A DNA stretch of 64,000 bases from Cyathus striatus (taxonomy: Eukaryota; Basidiomycota; Agaricomycetes; Agaricales; Nidulariaceae): positions 1,364,001-1,428,000 of the forward strand of contig JAOVFP010000015.1 in assembly GCA_025738555.1 (NCBI GenBank). The letters run 5' to 3'. Both the position numbers and the translations under genes were made by a program. Positions 1 to 11,835 of this stretch are shown here, one piece after another; within the stretch, counting starts at the first letter, position 1, and every line of letters begins with the position of its first letter. Below the pieces are notes generated by a model that made no database searches, was not told the origin of the DNA, and was given only the letters and a program-made list of their open reading frames with translations.

Positions 1-28
1 TCTTCCCCTTTCCTACAACGGAAAACAG

Positions 29-240
29 CTGAAAGACCGTACGACCCACGGCCCTACGACTCCCGCTACTCGCGGGACTATGACAGACGTGATCGTGATC
101 GCGACTACGATAGGCACCGAGATGACTATAGAGATCGGGATAGGGATGGTGGACGTGGGTATGGTGGTGGTGGTGGAGGTGGAGGAGGAAGGGATTACGA
201 GAGGGATGGTGGGAGGAGGGATTATGATAGGCGGTATTAG
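29..240 (+). CDS. TRA2-like SR protein, copy A, 3' terminal exon (partial)
   Basis: This is the last exon of a transformer-2-like RNA-binding protein whose upstream exons lie outside the window. The acceptor (AACAG) ends at 28, and the frame runs to TAG at 238-240. It encodes the C-terminal tail, rich in Arg, Asp, Tyr and Gly: a PYDPRPYDSRY segment, RDRD/DYDR repeats, a glycine run, then a DYDRRY end. The tail matches the other six copies but lacks the short DRRRGGRDYD repeat of copies C and E. In TRA2 proteins such tails mediate protein-protein contacts in splicing complexes. The RRM cannot be seen here, so the integrity of this copy is unknown. Confidence 0.75.
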
Positions 241-2032
241 ATGGAGCTGATGATGCTTTTTTGGTTGATGTATGATGAAAGGCTGGATGGAATGATACGA
301 ACGAACAAAATGGTTCTTCTTTGGGGATGGAATGTGTCAGAGGATGGGTAATGATTATTTCGTAGGCTGTTTTTGTCTACGTCCGCTTTTTACTTGTTTC
401 TTCTGTGTTGTGTCTTTTGTGTGTTGTTCTGGGTTGTGGTTATGGTTTTATGTATATTTTATTTGTTTTGGACTTTTTTGTGATTGATGAGGCGACTCAG
501 GCGAGAGGTGGTCACATATTTTTACGACTTGTGCTGAGGCTGCTAAATTACTCTGACTTTCCTTCATAAGTACTTACATTCTTCCTGTATTCCCGTAAAA
601 AATCCGAATAATATGGATGGAGACACTCCAATAATCCATCGTTGGCGCTCTGTAATCTCATTAATTCTGTAATAAGGTCTCGTATGCATCTCATTAAAAA
701 CTCACCCCGTATACAAAATTCAAATAGCAGTACAAATTACAATCGTAAACAATTGATTTGCTCCGATTGGTCCATATTGAATATGATGTCACGATATGTA
801 TATCCGATCTGTACTGATAATAGATATTCATTACAATTCATTAGAATCCCTATATATAAGTATACCAACCCTATATCTTTTAATGTAACTAACTCATCCT
901 TCACACCACCACATACTGCACTCTTGTCTAGGTAGGGTGCTAAGCACTTTCATATCTTGCTCTCAGCTCACACATTTTCAGCTGAAAACCCCTCTTTCCA
1001 TTACCAAGTCCAGAGTGCGATGTTGGAAACAATTCTTGGGAGAAGAAGCAAGAAGCAGCAGGCACATAAATCTATGAATGACATCTTACAAACATTATGT
1101 AAAGAAAGGACAGCCTATTCAAAGCATGAACCCCAGTCCCAGTGCTCCAACTGTCATAAATCCACACCCTGCAATAACTTCTACATCAACAAACTAGAAT
1201 GTTCAGTTTCCTGCTATAATTTGAACAGCAATTATATTCAATGTTACTCCAGTGACACCTGCTACCCATATAGGAAATTAAACATTCTTACCGCAATGGG
1301 TATTTTGTTTTTAGCTTTCCCTTTATATTTTTTCTGTAGTTTATTGATTTTTGGTGAATCTTATGCGACTTATATTTTTTTCACTTATATCATTTTCATT
1401 TTCATGGTATTCTACTTCCATTTGTATAATATTCTATTTCTTTTGTAATGTTACAACTACCTTCTCCACAATTGTTCATTTATTTCCTCTCTCTTCTCTA
1501 CTATTAGAACAAGAATTTGCAGTGATGCACAATCCGATTATAAGAGGCCACGACTATAGAGTAACGTACTCAGTGCTATGCAAATGCATGGGTACATCAT
1601 ACCTGCACAGGTCACAGGTAAGGGTACTGGCGGGTACGGGTATGGATCAGGTCTTCAAGACCCATAACCCACAGGTACCCGTAAGTAGTGTATTGAATAA
1701 AAATGACAGGAATGAAGTTGCCATGAGCATAATATCTTTTATTAAGTGCATAGTGCACATAACTGCATTAAGTGTTTGTGTTTACAGGAAAACTTGGTTT
1801 TGCATCTTGTTCAGCTCGCAGGGTTGAGCTTAGGTGATATAATATTATACAATTCATTAAAACTAACATTGCGACTCCAATTTATTTAGTATGTTATCGA
1901 TATTGGATACCTGGATAGATCTACGCTTCACGGTCGTAACGACCCTACATTTGTATTTTTAGGCCATTTTGTTCAGTTTCTATGAATGATATTGTTTGCC
2001 TCTATCCTTGTACACAGACAATAAAATTCCTA
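241..2032. other. Degraded tail-to-tail intergenic region of unit A
   Basis: The first ~300 bases are the TRA2-like 3' UTR, recognisable in every unit by a GATACGAACGAACAAAA stretch. Homology to the other units' tail-to-tail DNA continues patchily to about 760. From about 900 to 2030 I recognise nothing coding. A cluster of GGGTA/TACCC motifs lies at about 1588-1690. Short ORFs here have no counterpart in other units. The right end is the inversion breakpoint at about 2033. Confidence 0.5.
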
Positions 2033-2806
2033 CCCCATCTAGCATATGGAAACTTGTTGAGAGATCTTCTGGGCAGTTCATTTATGCAGCAACAGTAATG
2101 AAATTTATTTCTAGTCCCCACCACAATCCTAATGCACAACTTGAAATTGTGCTTGGAATCTGAGATAGCAAGAATAGCTCTCCTCTTGCTGACCTTGATC
2201 TCCTTTACCATGAGATATTGTCCAGAGTGCAGGAACCTGAAAGAACTACCAAAGTATTGGGATATATACTTGCCATAATGGACATTGACAATAGCAATAC
2301 TCTCCATAATAATCAGTTACCAGATCCCATTATAAAAGCAGTGAATGGCAATCAAAATAGGCTGTTTCTTGCTGTGGAACAGCTATTATTCCTCCCACCA
2401 GGAGAAGCATTTTTTGCATTAAATAACCTTCATTCTCTCATTGACATAAACATAGGATCTGAGTCTTATAGTAATCATTCTGTATTTCAATTTCACCATA
2501 AGTCATTCCATGACTTTTTAACAACAAAAGAATGATCAAATCATTTCTATGTCAACCTCAGAGCAACTCATGCAGATGTTGCTCAGTCCTGTGTAAATTT
2601 CCTAATTCACCTCAGATATGAAACAGCAGAACAGTATGGTATGTAATCATATTTTACAGAATATATCAGAGCTAATGTATTATAGTTGGCTGGTATTATG
2701 CTTTTTTCTGCTTGTACAAACACATTGATGGAAGTGGCAGTAAATTTGTGGAAATTTCTGATTCCTTTCAGCCTTTAGAGATGTTCATCTCATCCACTTA
2801 GGCAAT
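2033..2806 (+). pseudogene. NACHT-A, inverted 3' part of exon 1 plus truncated exon 2
   Basis: On the + strand, opposite to every other NACHT copy, this segment begins inside exon 1 (conserved SSIWKLVERSSGQFIY block) and runs through the conserved LGYILAI, LPPGEAFFALNNLHSL and FHHKSFHDF blocks. Exon 1 ends at 2638 with a GTATGT donor and exon 2 starts at 2686. Exon 2 is lost after about 2805. Stops: an internal TGA at 2161-2163 (CGA to TGA), TGA at 2533-2535 (CGA to TGA) and TAG at 2799-2801 (CAG to TAG). Together with the - strand piece at 3606-4411 it makes one gene split by an inversion with breakpoints near 2033 and 3605. Confidence 0.85.
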
Positions 2807-2814
2807 GTCATGGG

Positions 2815-2935
2815 TAACCCATGGGTATCTCGAGCTCGATCCATACCCATACCCACACTAACCCATACCCATGAGAATGGGTATGGGTTTGCATGGGTAA
2901 TCAATACCCATGGTAACCCATAGGTTTTACCAATA
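2815..2935. repeat. ATGGGTA/TACCCAT palindromic cluster
   Basis: More than ten copies of ATGGGT or ACCCAT in both orientations lie within about 120 bases, with local palindromes such as CATGGGTA...TACCCATG. It abuts the truncated end of NACHT-A exon 2. It resembles the GGGTA/TACCC-rich stretch at 1588-1690, so the two could be ends of one degraded element. No coding potential. Confidence 0.7.
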
Positions 2936-2949
2936 CTTTTCAATTATAT

Positions 2950-3472
2950 ATTTTGATCAATCTAATTGATCAATTTAACCGTTTGTAGGCTCATTTTAAA
3001 TGCACCGAGGAGGGTGTATTGTGTATGAAATGTGATACAAATCCAGACTGATTTGAAAGAGTTACAACAGTTTGAATAGAAATTGTTAAATATATTGAAA
3101 TATTCAATACTAAATTTAGACAGATCCAAGCAATCAGTTTAAACGTTCATAGGCTCATATTAAACAGGTCACTGAGGGTCCTTATCATACAAAACTTGAT
3201 ATGAATATGGATTGACTTGAAAGAGCTACAAGAGTTTTAATTGAAATTATTAATATATTCAAACAAAATGAAAGGGTTTAATTACATATTCAGGCTGATC
3301 CAAGCAGTCGATTTAAATGTTCATGGGCTCGTTACAAGCATGTTGTAGAAGGCCTGTACTGTACAAAAAGTGATATGAATACAGACTGATTTGAAAGAGT
3401 TACAACAGTTTTTAAAATAAATTATTAAATGGATTCAAATGTTCAATAATATATTCAGACCAATACGAGCAT
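2950..3472. repeat. Tandem repeat, three diverged ~170-bp units
   Basis: Three consecutive units start near 2953, 3118 and 3297. Each carries a GATCCAAGCA-like start, a GTTCATAGGCTC-like block, a GATATGAATA block and a GAAAGAGTTACAACAGTTT-like block. Units are about 165-180 bp and clearly diverged. The array lies inside the inverted segment between the two NACHT-A halves. It has no counterpart in other units and no coding potential. Confidence 0.7.
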
Positions 3473-3605
3473 TACAAATTAAATAAAAGTTGTATTAAGT
3501 CCAATATACAGTAGTATGGAACATGCCCATAGCACATGTAACCAGTATGTACTAGTGCAATCTGTCTATTCAGATAAGAAACAAGTGATTGTGATTTAGA
3601 GCTGA

Positions 3606-4411
3606 GGAACAGATCTAAGAGCTGCCTTGAATCAGTGACCATTCAAAATATAGGAAAATCCACTTTCCAGCACAGTCTGATTATCTTGTGAGGTCTCTTT
3701 GATACCTGACAATGAGATAAGCTGTGTCACAGAAACAATCTCCTTGGTGACCCAGACTTCTTGCAGATGAAGTTCCAGTTGACTTGTGATAAAGAAGTCT
3801 AGAGGAAATCCATCATACTTCACAACTTTCACCAAAAATTTTAGAATTGTTATTTGCATTGTTTGATCAAGACATTCATCCAGTCCATCAATTATTATGG
3901 CACTCTGACCCACACAGTAGAGAGGATGCTGACAAGATTTGATTAATTTGAGACAAGGTTCAACAATAAGCTTTTGAAATTGACTGCTAGTGGATGCATC
4001 ACAAACAAGTTGTGGATTCAGCCGAATCTCTGTGGAAATGTATTCTGCAAGCACATTATTAAGCATTGCAAGCTGATATGTGATGGTAGTGAATAGTTTT
4101 TTTGCATTGTTTTGATCTTGTGAAAATCTCCAGAAAAAGAAGCTCATGCCAAGATATCCTGCTTGAGAAGCTTCCTGACAAACTGATTGTGCTATGGATG
4201 ACTTCCCAGTGCCTGCTGACCCATGTAGATACATAATGCTAGTTTCTTTCTCAGGTTCTATAATCCACTGATTGATATTGCTGAGAAGTTGTTTTTGAGT
4301 GTCCAGGTGACATTTAGGTGCACCACACTGTTCTCCCGAGTCATGAGTTGCACCCAGGACAACATACTGAGAAAGATATTGTATTGCTAGTGTGCTAAGT
4401 GAGTATGCCAT
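3606..4411 (-). pseudogene. NACHT-A, 5' part (N-terminus and NTPase core)
   Basis: The frame starts with ATG at 4409-4411 (MAYSLSTLAIQ, as in copy B) and covers the N-terminal DSGEQ...PKCH block, a P-loop HGSAGTGKSS and Walker B AIIIDGLDECLD. A TGA at 3632-3634 replaces the CGA arginine codon seen in paralogs. Homology then ends at about 3605, where the inverted segment begins; the missing continuation is on the + strand at 2033-2806. A TATA-like element lies 41 nt upstream. The gene cannot make a full-length protein. Confidence 0.88.
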
Positions 4412-5886
4412 GTCATTGTCTAGTAGTGAGTGTATATACCATCTCTCCCATTATTTATATCCATAAAGGTACTTCCATTTATGACAAAATGTGATGAATT
4501 TGCAAAGGACATGTCAATGGCTGAGATGAAAAGGTTCTACAGCCCTATTTTGAACAGTTCATATATAAATGGTTGACCTCATGCTTTGTACATTGCCACA
4601 CCTAAAAATGCACATCCTCCAAGACATCTTGTGGTGTTACACAACAATCCGAAATTGTGCATCATTACCATTTTCAGTCTGGTTCCACCATATTCTTGGA
4701 TCACACCTACTAAACTTCTGTGGCCACTAGCTCAGCCTATGTGACTGTGGCATGTCATTAAATTTAATTGTACATCCTCAATCCAAAGTGTATGAGGTGT
4801 CCATGAAGATAGTGATGTCAGCACAGCCTGTTCAGCCTGTGAAGAAATTGACAGCACATGGATGTCTTGTACATTCCCTAAATATTCAGATGCTTCTGCT
4901 TCATACTCAACTTCATATCCTATTCAAGTAAACTTGAATGAAGCACATATAGTACCAGTGATATATATATTACTGGATAGATACATCTGTACCAGCCATG
5001 CCACCTACAATCCTGGACTCCACATTTCTACACCCAAATGCAGACATGTCATCGAACTATGCATTGAAAAGACAAAAATAGGCAGTGGCACCCATGCATA
5101 AGTTCTTGCAGCTAGTCACAACTCAGTATCGATAACAGTGTTGGTGGCTTTTGAGCAACATCAATTCAGGAATAACTGAACCAACCTTTTCTCAGTGTTC
5201 AGAATACTATCCTTTCTTGCTGAACTTGTGGATCAGATAACATCCCAGCTGCATGCTGCAAGCTTGACTAATTGAGTTAGTCAAGATCTAAGGACAGATA
5301 CAGATGACTTTAGTTGTTTGATGATCAAATGAAAACAACTGGGGTGGGGAAAGATGTTGAATAAAGATAGTAACTGATGTGGGAGCAAAGATGGTAGTTG
5401 ATATGGTGGGGTTCTATCTTGTATTTTGTTATTGATGATCATAAAGTGATGTAGATAGTATGTAGGCATGGTTGACTGAATTGAGATATATGATTTTTTT
5501 GGGACATCTGTCAAACCCAGGGATCTAAGGTGATAGGGAAAGTAGTTAGTGGGCTAAGACTAATAGCAGCAATAAAATCAAAGGAGCAATGTACAATACA
5601 ATTTATATTTCAAAATGATGTTCTGGCATGAGGGAGATGAGCATTGGAAGGGGCATAATCAAGACCAAAGGTGCTGATTGACTATCAGCCATGATGTTAT
5701 AGGGTATATAAGATGGTTTAGATGCAAGATGGAACAACATGAAACCTGTGAGCAGTGTACTTAGCACTGTAAGCCAAAGTTGAGAGTTTCAGTAGTAATA
5801 ACAGGAAAACATAGCACTGGCTAAGGATGTCTGAAGAAAAGTCACAGTTTGAGGAATTTGAAGAATGCTGCCTAATCAATTATGAG
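4412..5886. other. Head-to-head spacer, unit A (CpG-depleted copy)
   Basis: Collinear with the spacers upstream of NACHT-B, C, D and E, but most CpG sites conserved there are TpG or CpA here. For example, copy B has GCGATGAATTTGCGAAGG where this copy has GTGATGAATTTGCAAAGG. I see no convincing gene. A - strand ORF conserved in other spacers is broken here. The spacer continues at 7494-7645 beyond an inserted element. Confidence 0.7.
4452..4459 (-). promoter_or_regulatory. TATA-like element of NACHT-A
   Basis: On the - strand it reads TATAAATA, 41 nt upstream of the ATG. The same element at the same spacing occurs upstream of copies B (23076-23083) and F (54519-54526), which suggests the core promoter of this subfamily. 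Confidence 0.45.
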
Positions 5887-7485
5887 TGGGGATCACCAAT
5901 CCCTATATGGCATTGAGCATGACATCATGCACCCAAATCCTTGACCCAAGATAAAACTGGTACAGTAATGTAGAATCTTGGGTGTTTCTCTTCATTATTT
6001 TTGTTCTGTAATACTATTATACATGTCTTATTTATGTTTAAGTATTTATGTTGGAAATAAAAGGTTAATTAAGGTATATATATGTATATTCTTTCACACA
6101 TTATTGAGTCACATTATAGTCAAAGCTCATATATCCATTACACCTCTGTTTCAAAGCCTGTCAACCCTTCCACATATCTTATTTGATACATTTATTCTTA
6201 TATAAATATATGACTTATAGGTAGTTATCATAAACAGTATGGAATATGCAATAAACTCAGTGATGTACAAGAAGTTTGCTGAAATAATGGCTTGTTGACA
6301 AAAATAATGAGAGTAGGCTATTTTATTGTCATGTTTCTCTCATATAAACCTTACAGAATAGTATATATAAGATTTAAGAATGTATAGCCAGTGAAAGTGC
6401 ATTAAACAGACACTTATTGATCTTATGTGTACCACCTCGCACCATTCCACAATATTTTCCCACGCTCTTTGGCAGAGCGGCATTGTATCCTCAGTAGCTT
6501 CACAGAATCCCAATTTTACAGCTGGTGTCAGTGACAAAAATAATTCAGTAACAACAGGAGAATGAAACTGTTGAAACCAAATATTTATTTTGTGACTTAT
6601 ACTATAAGATAATGTCATCTAACATGCATGATTCAAATTTAAAGAAAGTTTTCTGAACAATATAAGTTAATAATTTTGTTCTCTGTATTTAGTTGTGCAT
6701 TTTTTGCTATGGGACCTGGTCAAACAAGTAAGATGCTGGTTGGTGACTAGATGCAGGAATACTGATTCTATGCCTCTTTATGCAGAATCATTGCATTATA
6801 CCATGATTATACTAAAGATCTACACATATTACAAATGACCTGGTTACAATTCATTGAATCTATTGTGTTATTATGCATAATATTTGTTATTTAAAAGAGA
6901 ATTGCAGTCTATAGCGAAGTTAACTCACCCATTAGGTGAACACTGTAGTACTTTCCCACACTCTTTGACAGGGCGAAACTTGTAACTACATCTGTTTCTC
7001 TAAATCACATTTTTTCACCTAGCTGTAGTGACAAATAATACTCAGTTCACATATGAGTACAACATGTTTAAGCCCGAAGTTTTAATTTCGCATTTTTAAG
7101 GTGAGATATGGCACTGTTCACTGCAAGATTACATACTTCTGATTTTTATTTCGAAATTCTGAGTCAATACATTTGTTACAATTGCTTTTTCAACATATTT
7201 TACCAATGATGCAGTACCAGATAGTTTAAATCTGAATTAAAGATGCAAAAATACTGTTTTGATGCTTATTTTGGCAGGGAGTTGGTGCTATATGCCAATT
7301 TATGGAAATCATAGTGGAGTAAAAAATAATTCAATTACATATCATAAAAGAACACATATAAGTGTCCATTATGCAATTTATTTGAAAGATGTAGATAATG
7401 TGCATGAAAAGTTATTCTACTGGGTCAATGCTGGAGGGTGTGTGACTGCGTGACAGGAGTGTGACATGCCTGATTGGTAATCCCC
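5887..7485. mobile_element. 1.6-kb DNA-transposon-like insertion, 8-bp target duplication
   Basis: Direct repeats ATTATGAG (5879-5886 and 7486-7493) flank it, and the uninterrupted sequence is seen in other spacers. The ends are inverted: TGGGGATCACCAATC at the left and GATTGGTAATCCCC at the right, about 14 bp with one mismatch. Two diverged internal copies of a block with TTTCCCACRCTCTTTGRCAG lie near 6450 and 6950. No transposase is recognised, so it is a non-autonomous or decayed element. An 8-bp duplication would suit hAT or P superfamilies; assignment is inference. Confidence 0.75.
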
Positions 7486-7493
7486 ATTATGAG

Positions 7494-7645
7494 TCAATCT
7501 CAGGCTTAAGGCCAAGGTATGGAGTAATTGGCAGTGATACTACCCTTTATAACTCAAAATTTTGCTCAGTTATTCATAGATGGGTAGAAGTGTGTCAGGA
7601 TGTTCATGTTGAAATGAAATGATGGAGTCTGAGAAAGCATGAGAT
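7494..7645. other. Spacer continuation between two insertions
   Basis: Continues the head-to-head spacer (block CTCAGGCTTAAGGCCAAGG, as at 35133) up to the left inverted repeat of the 9.1-kb block. Next to that block about 240 bp present in other spacers (35280-35520) are missing. Confidence 0.6.
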
Positions 7646-7697
7646 GGACAATCATTCATCTCCCCCACTATGACACCACGTGATATTACCAAATGTG
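7646..7697 (+). repeat. Left terminal inverted repeat of the 9.1-kb block
   Basis: Starts GGACAATCATTCATCTCCCC and ends near TTACCAAATGTGG. It matches the reverse complement of 16682-16733 with a few differences. Confidence 0.8.
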
Positions 7698-7764
7698 GAA
7701 TATTTTCATGTGGTGCTCCTCCCTGCCCTATGTTACAGTATATAGCTTAGTTTTAAACACAGTG

Positions 7765-7826
7765 AAGTTGCTGAGTGGTGAAATAGACCACATCAAACAA
7801 CTATTGATGAGGGTTTGAGTTCAAAA
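7765..7826 (+). other. tRNA-like A-box/B-box pair (degenerate, possibly SINE head)
   Basis: TTGCTGAGTGG (about 7768) resembles a pol III A box and GGTTTGAGTTC (about 7812) a B box in which CpG could have decayed. Spacing is tRNA-like, and a 6-bp stem with a 7-base loop lies between them. T33 and a paired T-arm are missing, so this is not a functional tRNA. Confidence 0.25.
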
Positions 7827-8030
7827 CAAGCTAGGTGATTTTTTTCCTGCAAGTTTATTTCTATTATGTAATCAATTGATGTGTGCATCAATGCACTGTT
7901 TGTGTTTGCTCTACCTGTTATATCCATGTCCAGATACATTGTGCCGACATTCCCATGTGACCTTCCAACATACCCAGACTGTTCCCAGAACATACCCGCT
8001 TCAGGTTTACACTTCCTGATGTTCCCACTG

Positions 8031-9365
8031 TCAGTTTAAGATAATAAATATCTAAGGTGGTCAGCAGGAAGTGACTTTGTTCGTGCTTTGCACCTGAGTG
8101 TTGGGGGATATTATTTGTAGATATTCTCCTTAACTCAAGAGGTTTGGTAATGAACACAGGTGTATATTTAAGTGTAGAGGTGGGTAGGTAAGTTTAGAAG
8201 AGCAGGTGAATAGCAAGCACAACAACTAGGATTGTGGCAAGGGCTTGCAGGTGAAGGGTAGGCTGAAGATATAGGTCACTATTATGTTGAAGGTTGAAGC
8301 AGAGTTGAGGTTCCTGACAGTTTCTGCTTCTTACTTCACAACTGGGGCACATATATAATTTACAAGGTTATGGTGCCTCACTGTCTGGGTGGACACAAAT
8401 ATGATGCTGCTGCTGTTTACTTTATGAAGATATGGTGCCTCACTATCTGAGTGGACACAAATACAATGCTGCTGCTGTTACTTTACGAAGATATGGTGCC
8501 TTACTATCTGAGTAGACACAATTAATACAAATTAGTTTCACACTTTACTGTTGATGCTTTATATGTGACTCTGACAATACATGTACTGAGTAGAGGGGAA
8601 GTATATAGGTTATATTTAGTAGGTAAGAGTTGTGTGCTACAACTGCAAAGGGATACAAATAAATGTAAACTAGGTATAAGTTGTTAATTCTACAAGCCAA
8701 ATCCTCCTCCTTATATGCCTTTTACCCTCCTGCTGACTAATCATATCCCACACCTACTTTCCCATTGTTCTCCAACTGGGGAAAGTATAGTCATCTTTTT
8801 CTCCATTGTTCTCCAATTTAGGATGCATGAGTCAGCATCTTAGACAATGGGTATATTTAGCACAATAGAAATGCTATTAATAGTACTTGAAAGAACAATG
8901 GGTATGTTTAGCACAATGGTTGTGCTATTAATAGCTCTTGAGAACAATGGTGCTCTTTTGTTTGTACCTAAAGGCTTTCTTATTTTGTACAGGGTATAAT
9001 TATTTGTACATATTAGTCTTGGTGTAGTTGTTTGTATGATGATGTTTATTCTGATTAGTGCTGGTCCAGTAGTATGACTAAGTATTTGTGTATGTTTATC
9101 TTGATTAATAATGAGCTGGTATTGTAGTTACTTGTTTGTGTATAATTGTTCTGATTGGTGATGGACTATTAGTGTTTATGTAGCTTTATTTGTTAGTGTA
9201 TTGATTAGTTACTTGTGTATGGTTTTCCTGATTAATAGTGAAATAGAAGTGCATATTAAGTGTTGTTTGTTAAGGTATTATTAAGTTTTCTAAGTGTTTG
9301 CTTTTCTATCTTTGAGTGATTTAGCTGTATTCATGTCATTATGTGAAATCAACTTTCACCCGTGA
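8031..9365 (-). mobile_element. Solo LTR (family 1, copy i), minus orientation
   Basis: On the - strand it starts TCACGGGTGAAAGTTGATT and ends with the family U5-like block GAACAAAGTCACTTCCTG. CACTG flanks both sides (8026-8030 and 9366-9370), a possible 5-bp target duplication; TG...CA ends at 8029/9367 are an alternative. It shares with the copies at 10585 and 60112 a TATA region, many dispersed CATTGTTCT motifs and the U5 block. A ~73-bp tandem repeat with ATGGTGCCTCACT lies at about 8362-8525. No internal coding region accompanies it. Confidence 0.75.
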
Positions 9366-10016
9366 CACTGCCTGGGAACATACCCGGAGCCCATTGGGTT
9401 TTCTATCAGGTATCCTGAATACTTAGTTTCTCTTATGACAGCCTCACCATGTCATTATACCATTACTCCTCTCTTCCATTCTCACTTGTATGTTTCATTA
9501 TGGGCAATGTAGTTTAGTTTCTTATTCTTCATTCTGAGCATGTCATTTGCACCGCTACTCCTCTTTGCCCAGTCTTTATTTTGTTTACTTACACTTAGCA
9601 TTCTGTCTCCAGATTCATACCTACATCTTACTAGTATATATAAATAGCCTTCCAAATGTACTAGGTAGTCTTCAGTATTCATATCAATTCTGTACACTTT
9701 CTTCCTACTCTAAGTTCCGAAACCTGCTCTGGGTTTTCCTTCAGGTTTCTCTCCCACTGCCTAGTGTAGTGGCAAAGCCCCTCACATACTCTGGAATGTT
9801 TTCTTACATTGGATATCATCTGTTGTGAAATATGAACCATTCCCTGGGGATATCCAGGCAGCACAGCACATATGCTGAAGCCATGGTTCACTTCCACATT
9901 CCCGCTCCCATTCCTGTACCCATACTCACTTCAGGTTTCCATTATAGTTTTCCTGCGCCCTCCGGGCACCTTCGCAACCACTTTAAAGCAGGAAGAGAAT
10001 CAGTATGTAACAGTAT

Positions 10017-10590
10017 ATGAATACTTATACCTTGGATATCTCTTCTATCATGGCTCCAACTGGGACTTTGGTTACTCACACAGTGTATACTGCTAGTCAT
10101 ACCAATGCTGTGGGTGCTCATGCCACCCATGCAGCTACAAGGCAACAGCCTCCATGGAGTACTTCAGGTTCTCTACCTTCTACACTGTCTCAGGTTACAC
10201 CCAGCCCAGCACCACCTCCTAGTGCTACTTTCCTGGGTCCACCCTTGACTTCTGCTCAATTGCTCTCTGTTCCTGCAGCCGGGAACCTCGGATCCACTCA
10301 GGCTCCTCTGGATGGCACCCCACTGCCATACAGTACAGTCGCAGCAGACTGGGAAACTCATGAGGGTCACAGTTCCGATGGTGGTACCATTGGGCTGCCA
10401 CCTCCACCTCCTTCTCAGCCCAACCCTGCGTCTCCACCATCCTCAGACTCAGGGGATGATGGTGATGAGGATGATGTCGACAATCCCAGGTGCACACCTC
10501 TTGCGTGCCACTCCCAGGAAGACTGGCTTGCTGAAGCTCTTTTGAGAGTTGTGGAATCTGCCCAGGGTACATTGGAAACATGTCAGTGTC
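10017..10590 (+). pseudogene. Gypsy gag, N-terminal part
   Basis: A Pro/Ser/Thr-rich open frame with an acidic patch (SDSGDDGDEDDVDN) and a LAEALLRVVES segment, typical of the low-complexity N-terminus of gag in fungal Ty3/gypsy elements. Homology stops where the solo LTR begins; gag resumes near 11836. The acidic-then-helical pattern is the main evidence. Confidence in gag identity comes mostly from the downstream part. Confidence 0.6.
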
Positions 10591-11834
10591 AGGCATGATT
10601 TTTGATTATATATAATGCATGCAAATGCACTGTATACCACAATTAAAGAAATTGCACTGTCATGTCACATGACTGAATACTTCACACCATCACATGATAC
10701 AATACACTACTAATCAAATATACCCAATACCATACATGAACAAACCAATACCTTACATGAACAAATAACTTTAAATCACCATTAAACATCATACACATAT
10801 CAATAATTAATCACTTGCACAAACAATGCACTAACAAAGGATAATATGACAGTCTTTCATTGTGTTATTCATCCATTGTATGAAGACAATGAGAGACTAT
10901 TTATATACAACTCCATTGTTTTCAATCCTATTGTTCATAACTAATGAACTGCATTGTACTATTCACTTATTGTTGAAGACAATGAGAAAACTATTTATAT
11001 ACAACTACATTGTGCTATTCACCCATTGTTTGAGGACAATGCAAAACTATTTATATATGACACTATTTTTCACTACTCCATTGTTATAAAAATGGATTCC
11101 TATTGTTCTTGCCCAGAACAATGTATAACTTTATTTAGAACAATGTAATTCATTACACATTGTTCTAACATAAGCTATTGTTCTCTGCTGACTAACCCTC
11201 AAATACCATTGTCCTGTACAGCCTCAGATCTAAAATCTACACTTGCACACTACTCGTTTTGGAGAACAATGTAGGATGGTAGAGTGGGAATTGGATTACT
11301 AAGCAGGTTGGGAAAAGTATATAAGGAGGGCAGTTTGGCAGTAGATAGATAGCTACCCACCCCCCAGTAGTCTCACCCATTTGTCATTAGTCATCAGTTA
11401 TTAGTACAGTTTTATCAGCACAGCCAGTCCAGTCAGAAATAGTATCAGTATCAGCAACAGTAAACAGATCAGTAACAGTCACAGTATTAGTCATAAGTCA
11501 CAGCCACAGTCACAGTCACAGTAACAGAAGCAGAATTAGTCATAGGTCAAGTCTTAAGCAAGTTAAGCATTGATCTATACAATATACACATCAGATATAG
11601 CACCAACTCTATAGTGTGTATTATACCCTTCCCATTATATTTGTCATTACATACAGCCTTTGCTGTACATTACCCTTCATACCCAGTTTCATACAATTCA
11701 TACAGCTTTTGCTGTACAAGATCACCCATTAAATTTCCAAGAATATCCTCACTAAATATTTCCTGACACTCAGGTGTTGTAACATGAACAAAGTCAATTC
11801 CTGTTAGCACCTTAGATTAACTTAATCTTAAACA
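10585..11834 (+). mobile_element. Solo LTR (family 1, copy ii), inserted in gypsy gag
   Basis: Start (TGTCAGGCATGATTTTTGATT) and end (GAACAAAGTCAATTCCTG, then CTTAAACAACA) align with the other two family members. A TATATAAGG lies at about 11318, with an AACAGT/CACAGT-rich stretch at about 11400-11545 and many CATTGTTCT or ACAATG motifs at 10850-11270. It lies between two gag segments. Exact ends and target duplication could not be fixed. Confidence 0.7.
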
Positions 11835-11835
11835 A

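Noticed and set aside
642..1827. Three + strand ORFs of 97-163 codons after TRA2-like copy A
   Set aside because: No paralog support, AT-rich hydrophobic composition in degraded intergenic DNA, no recognisable domain.
7768..7822. A functional tRNA gene
   Set aside because: The anticodon loop lacks T33 and the T-arm does not pair, so at best it is a degenerate derivative.
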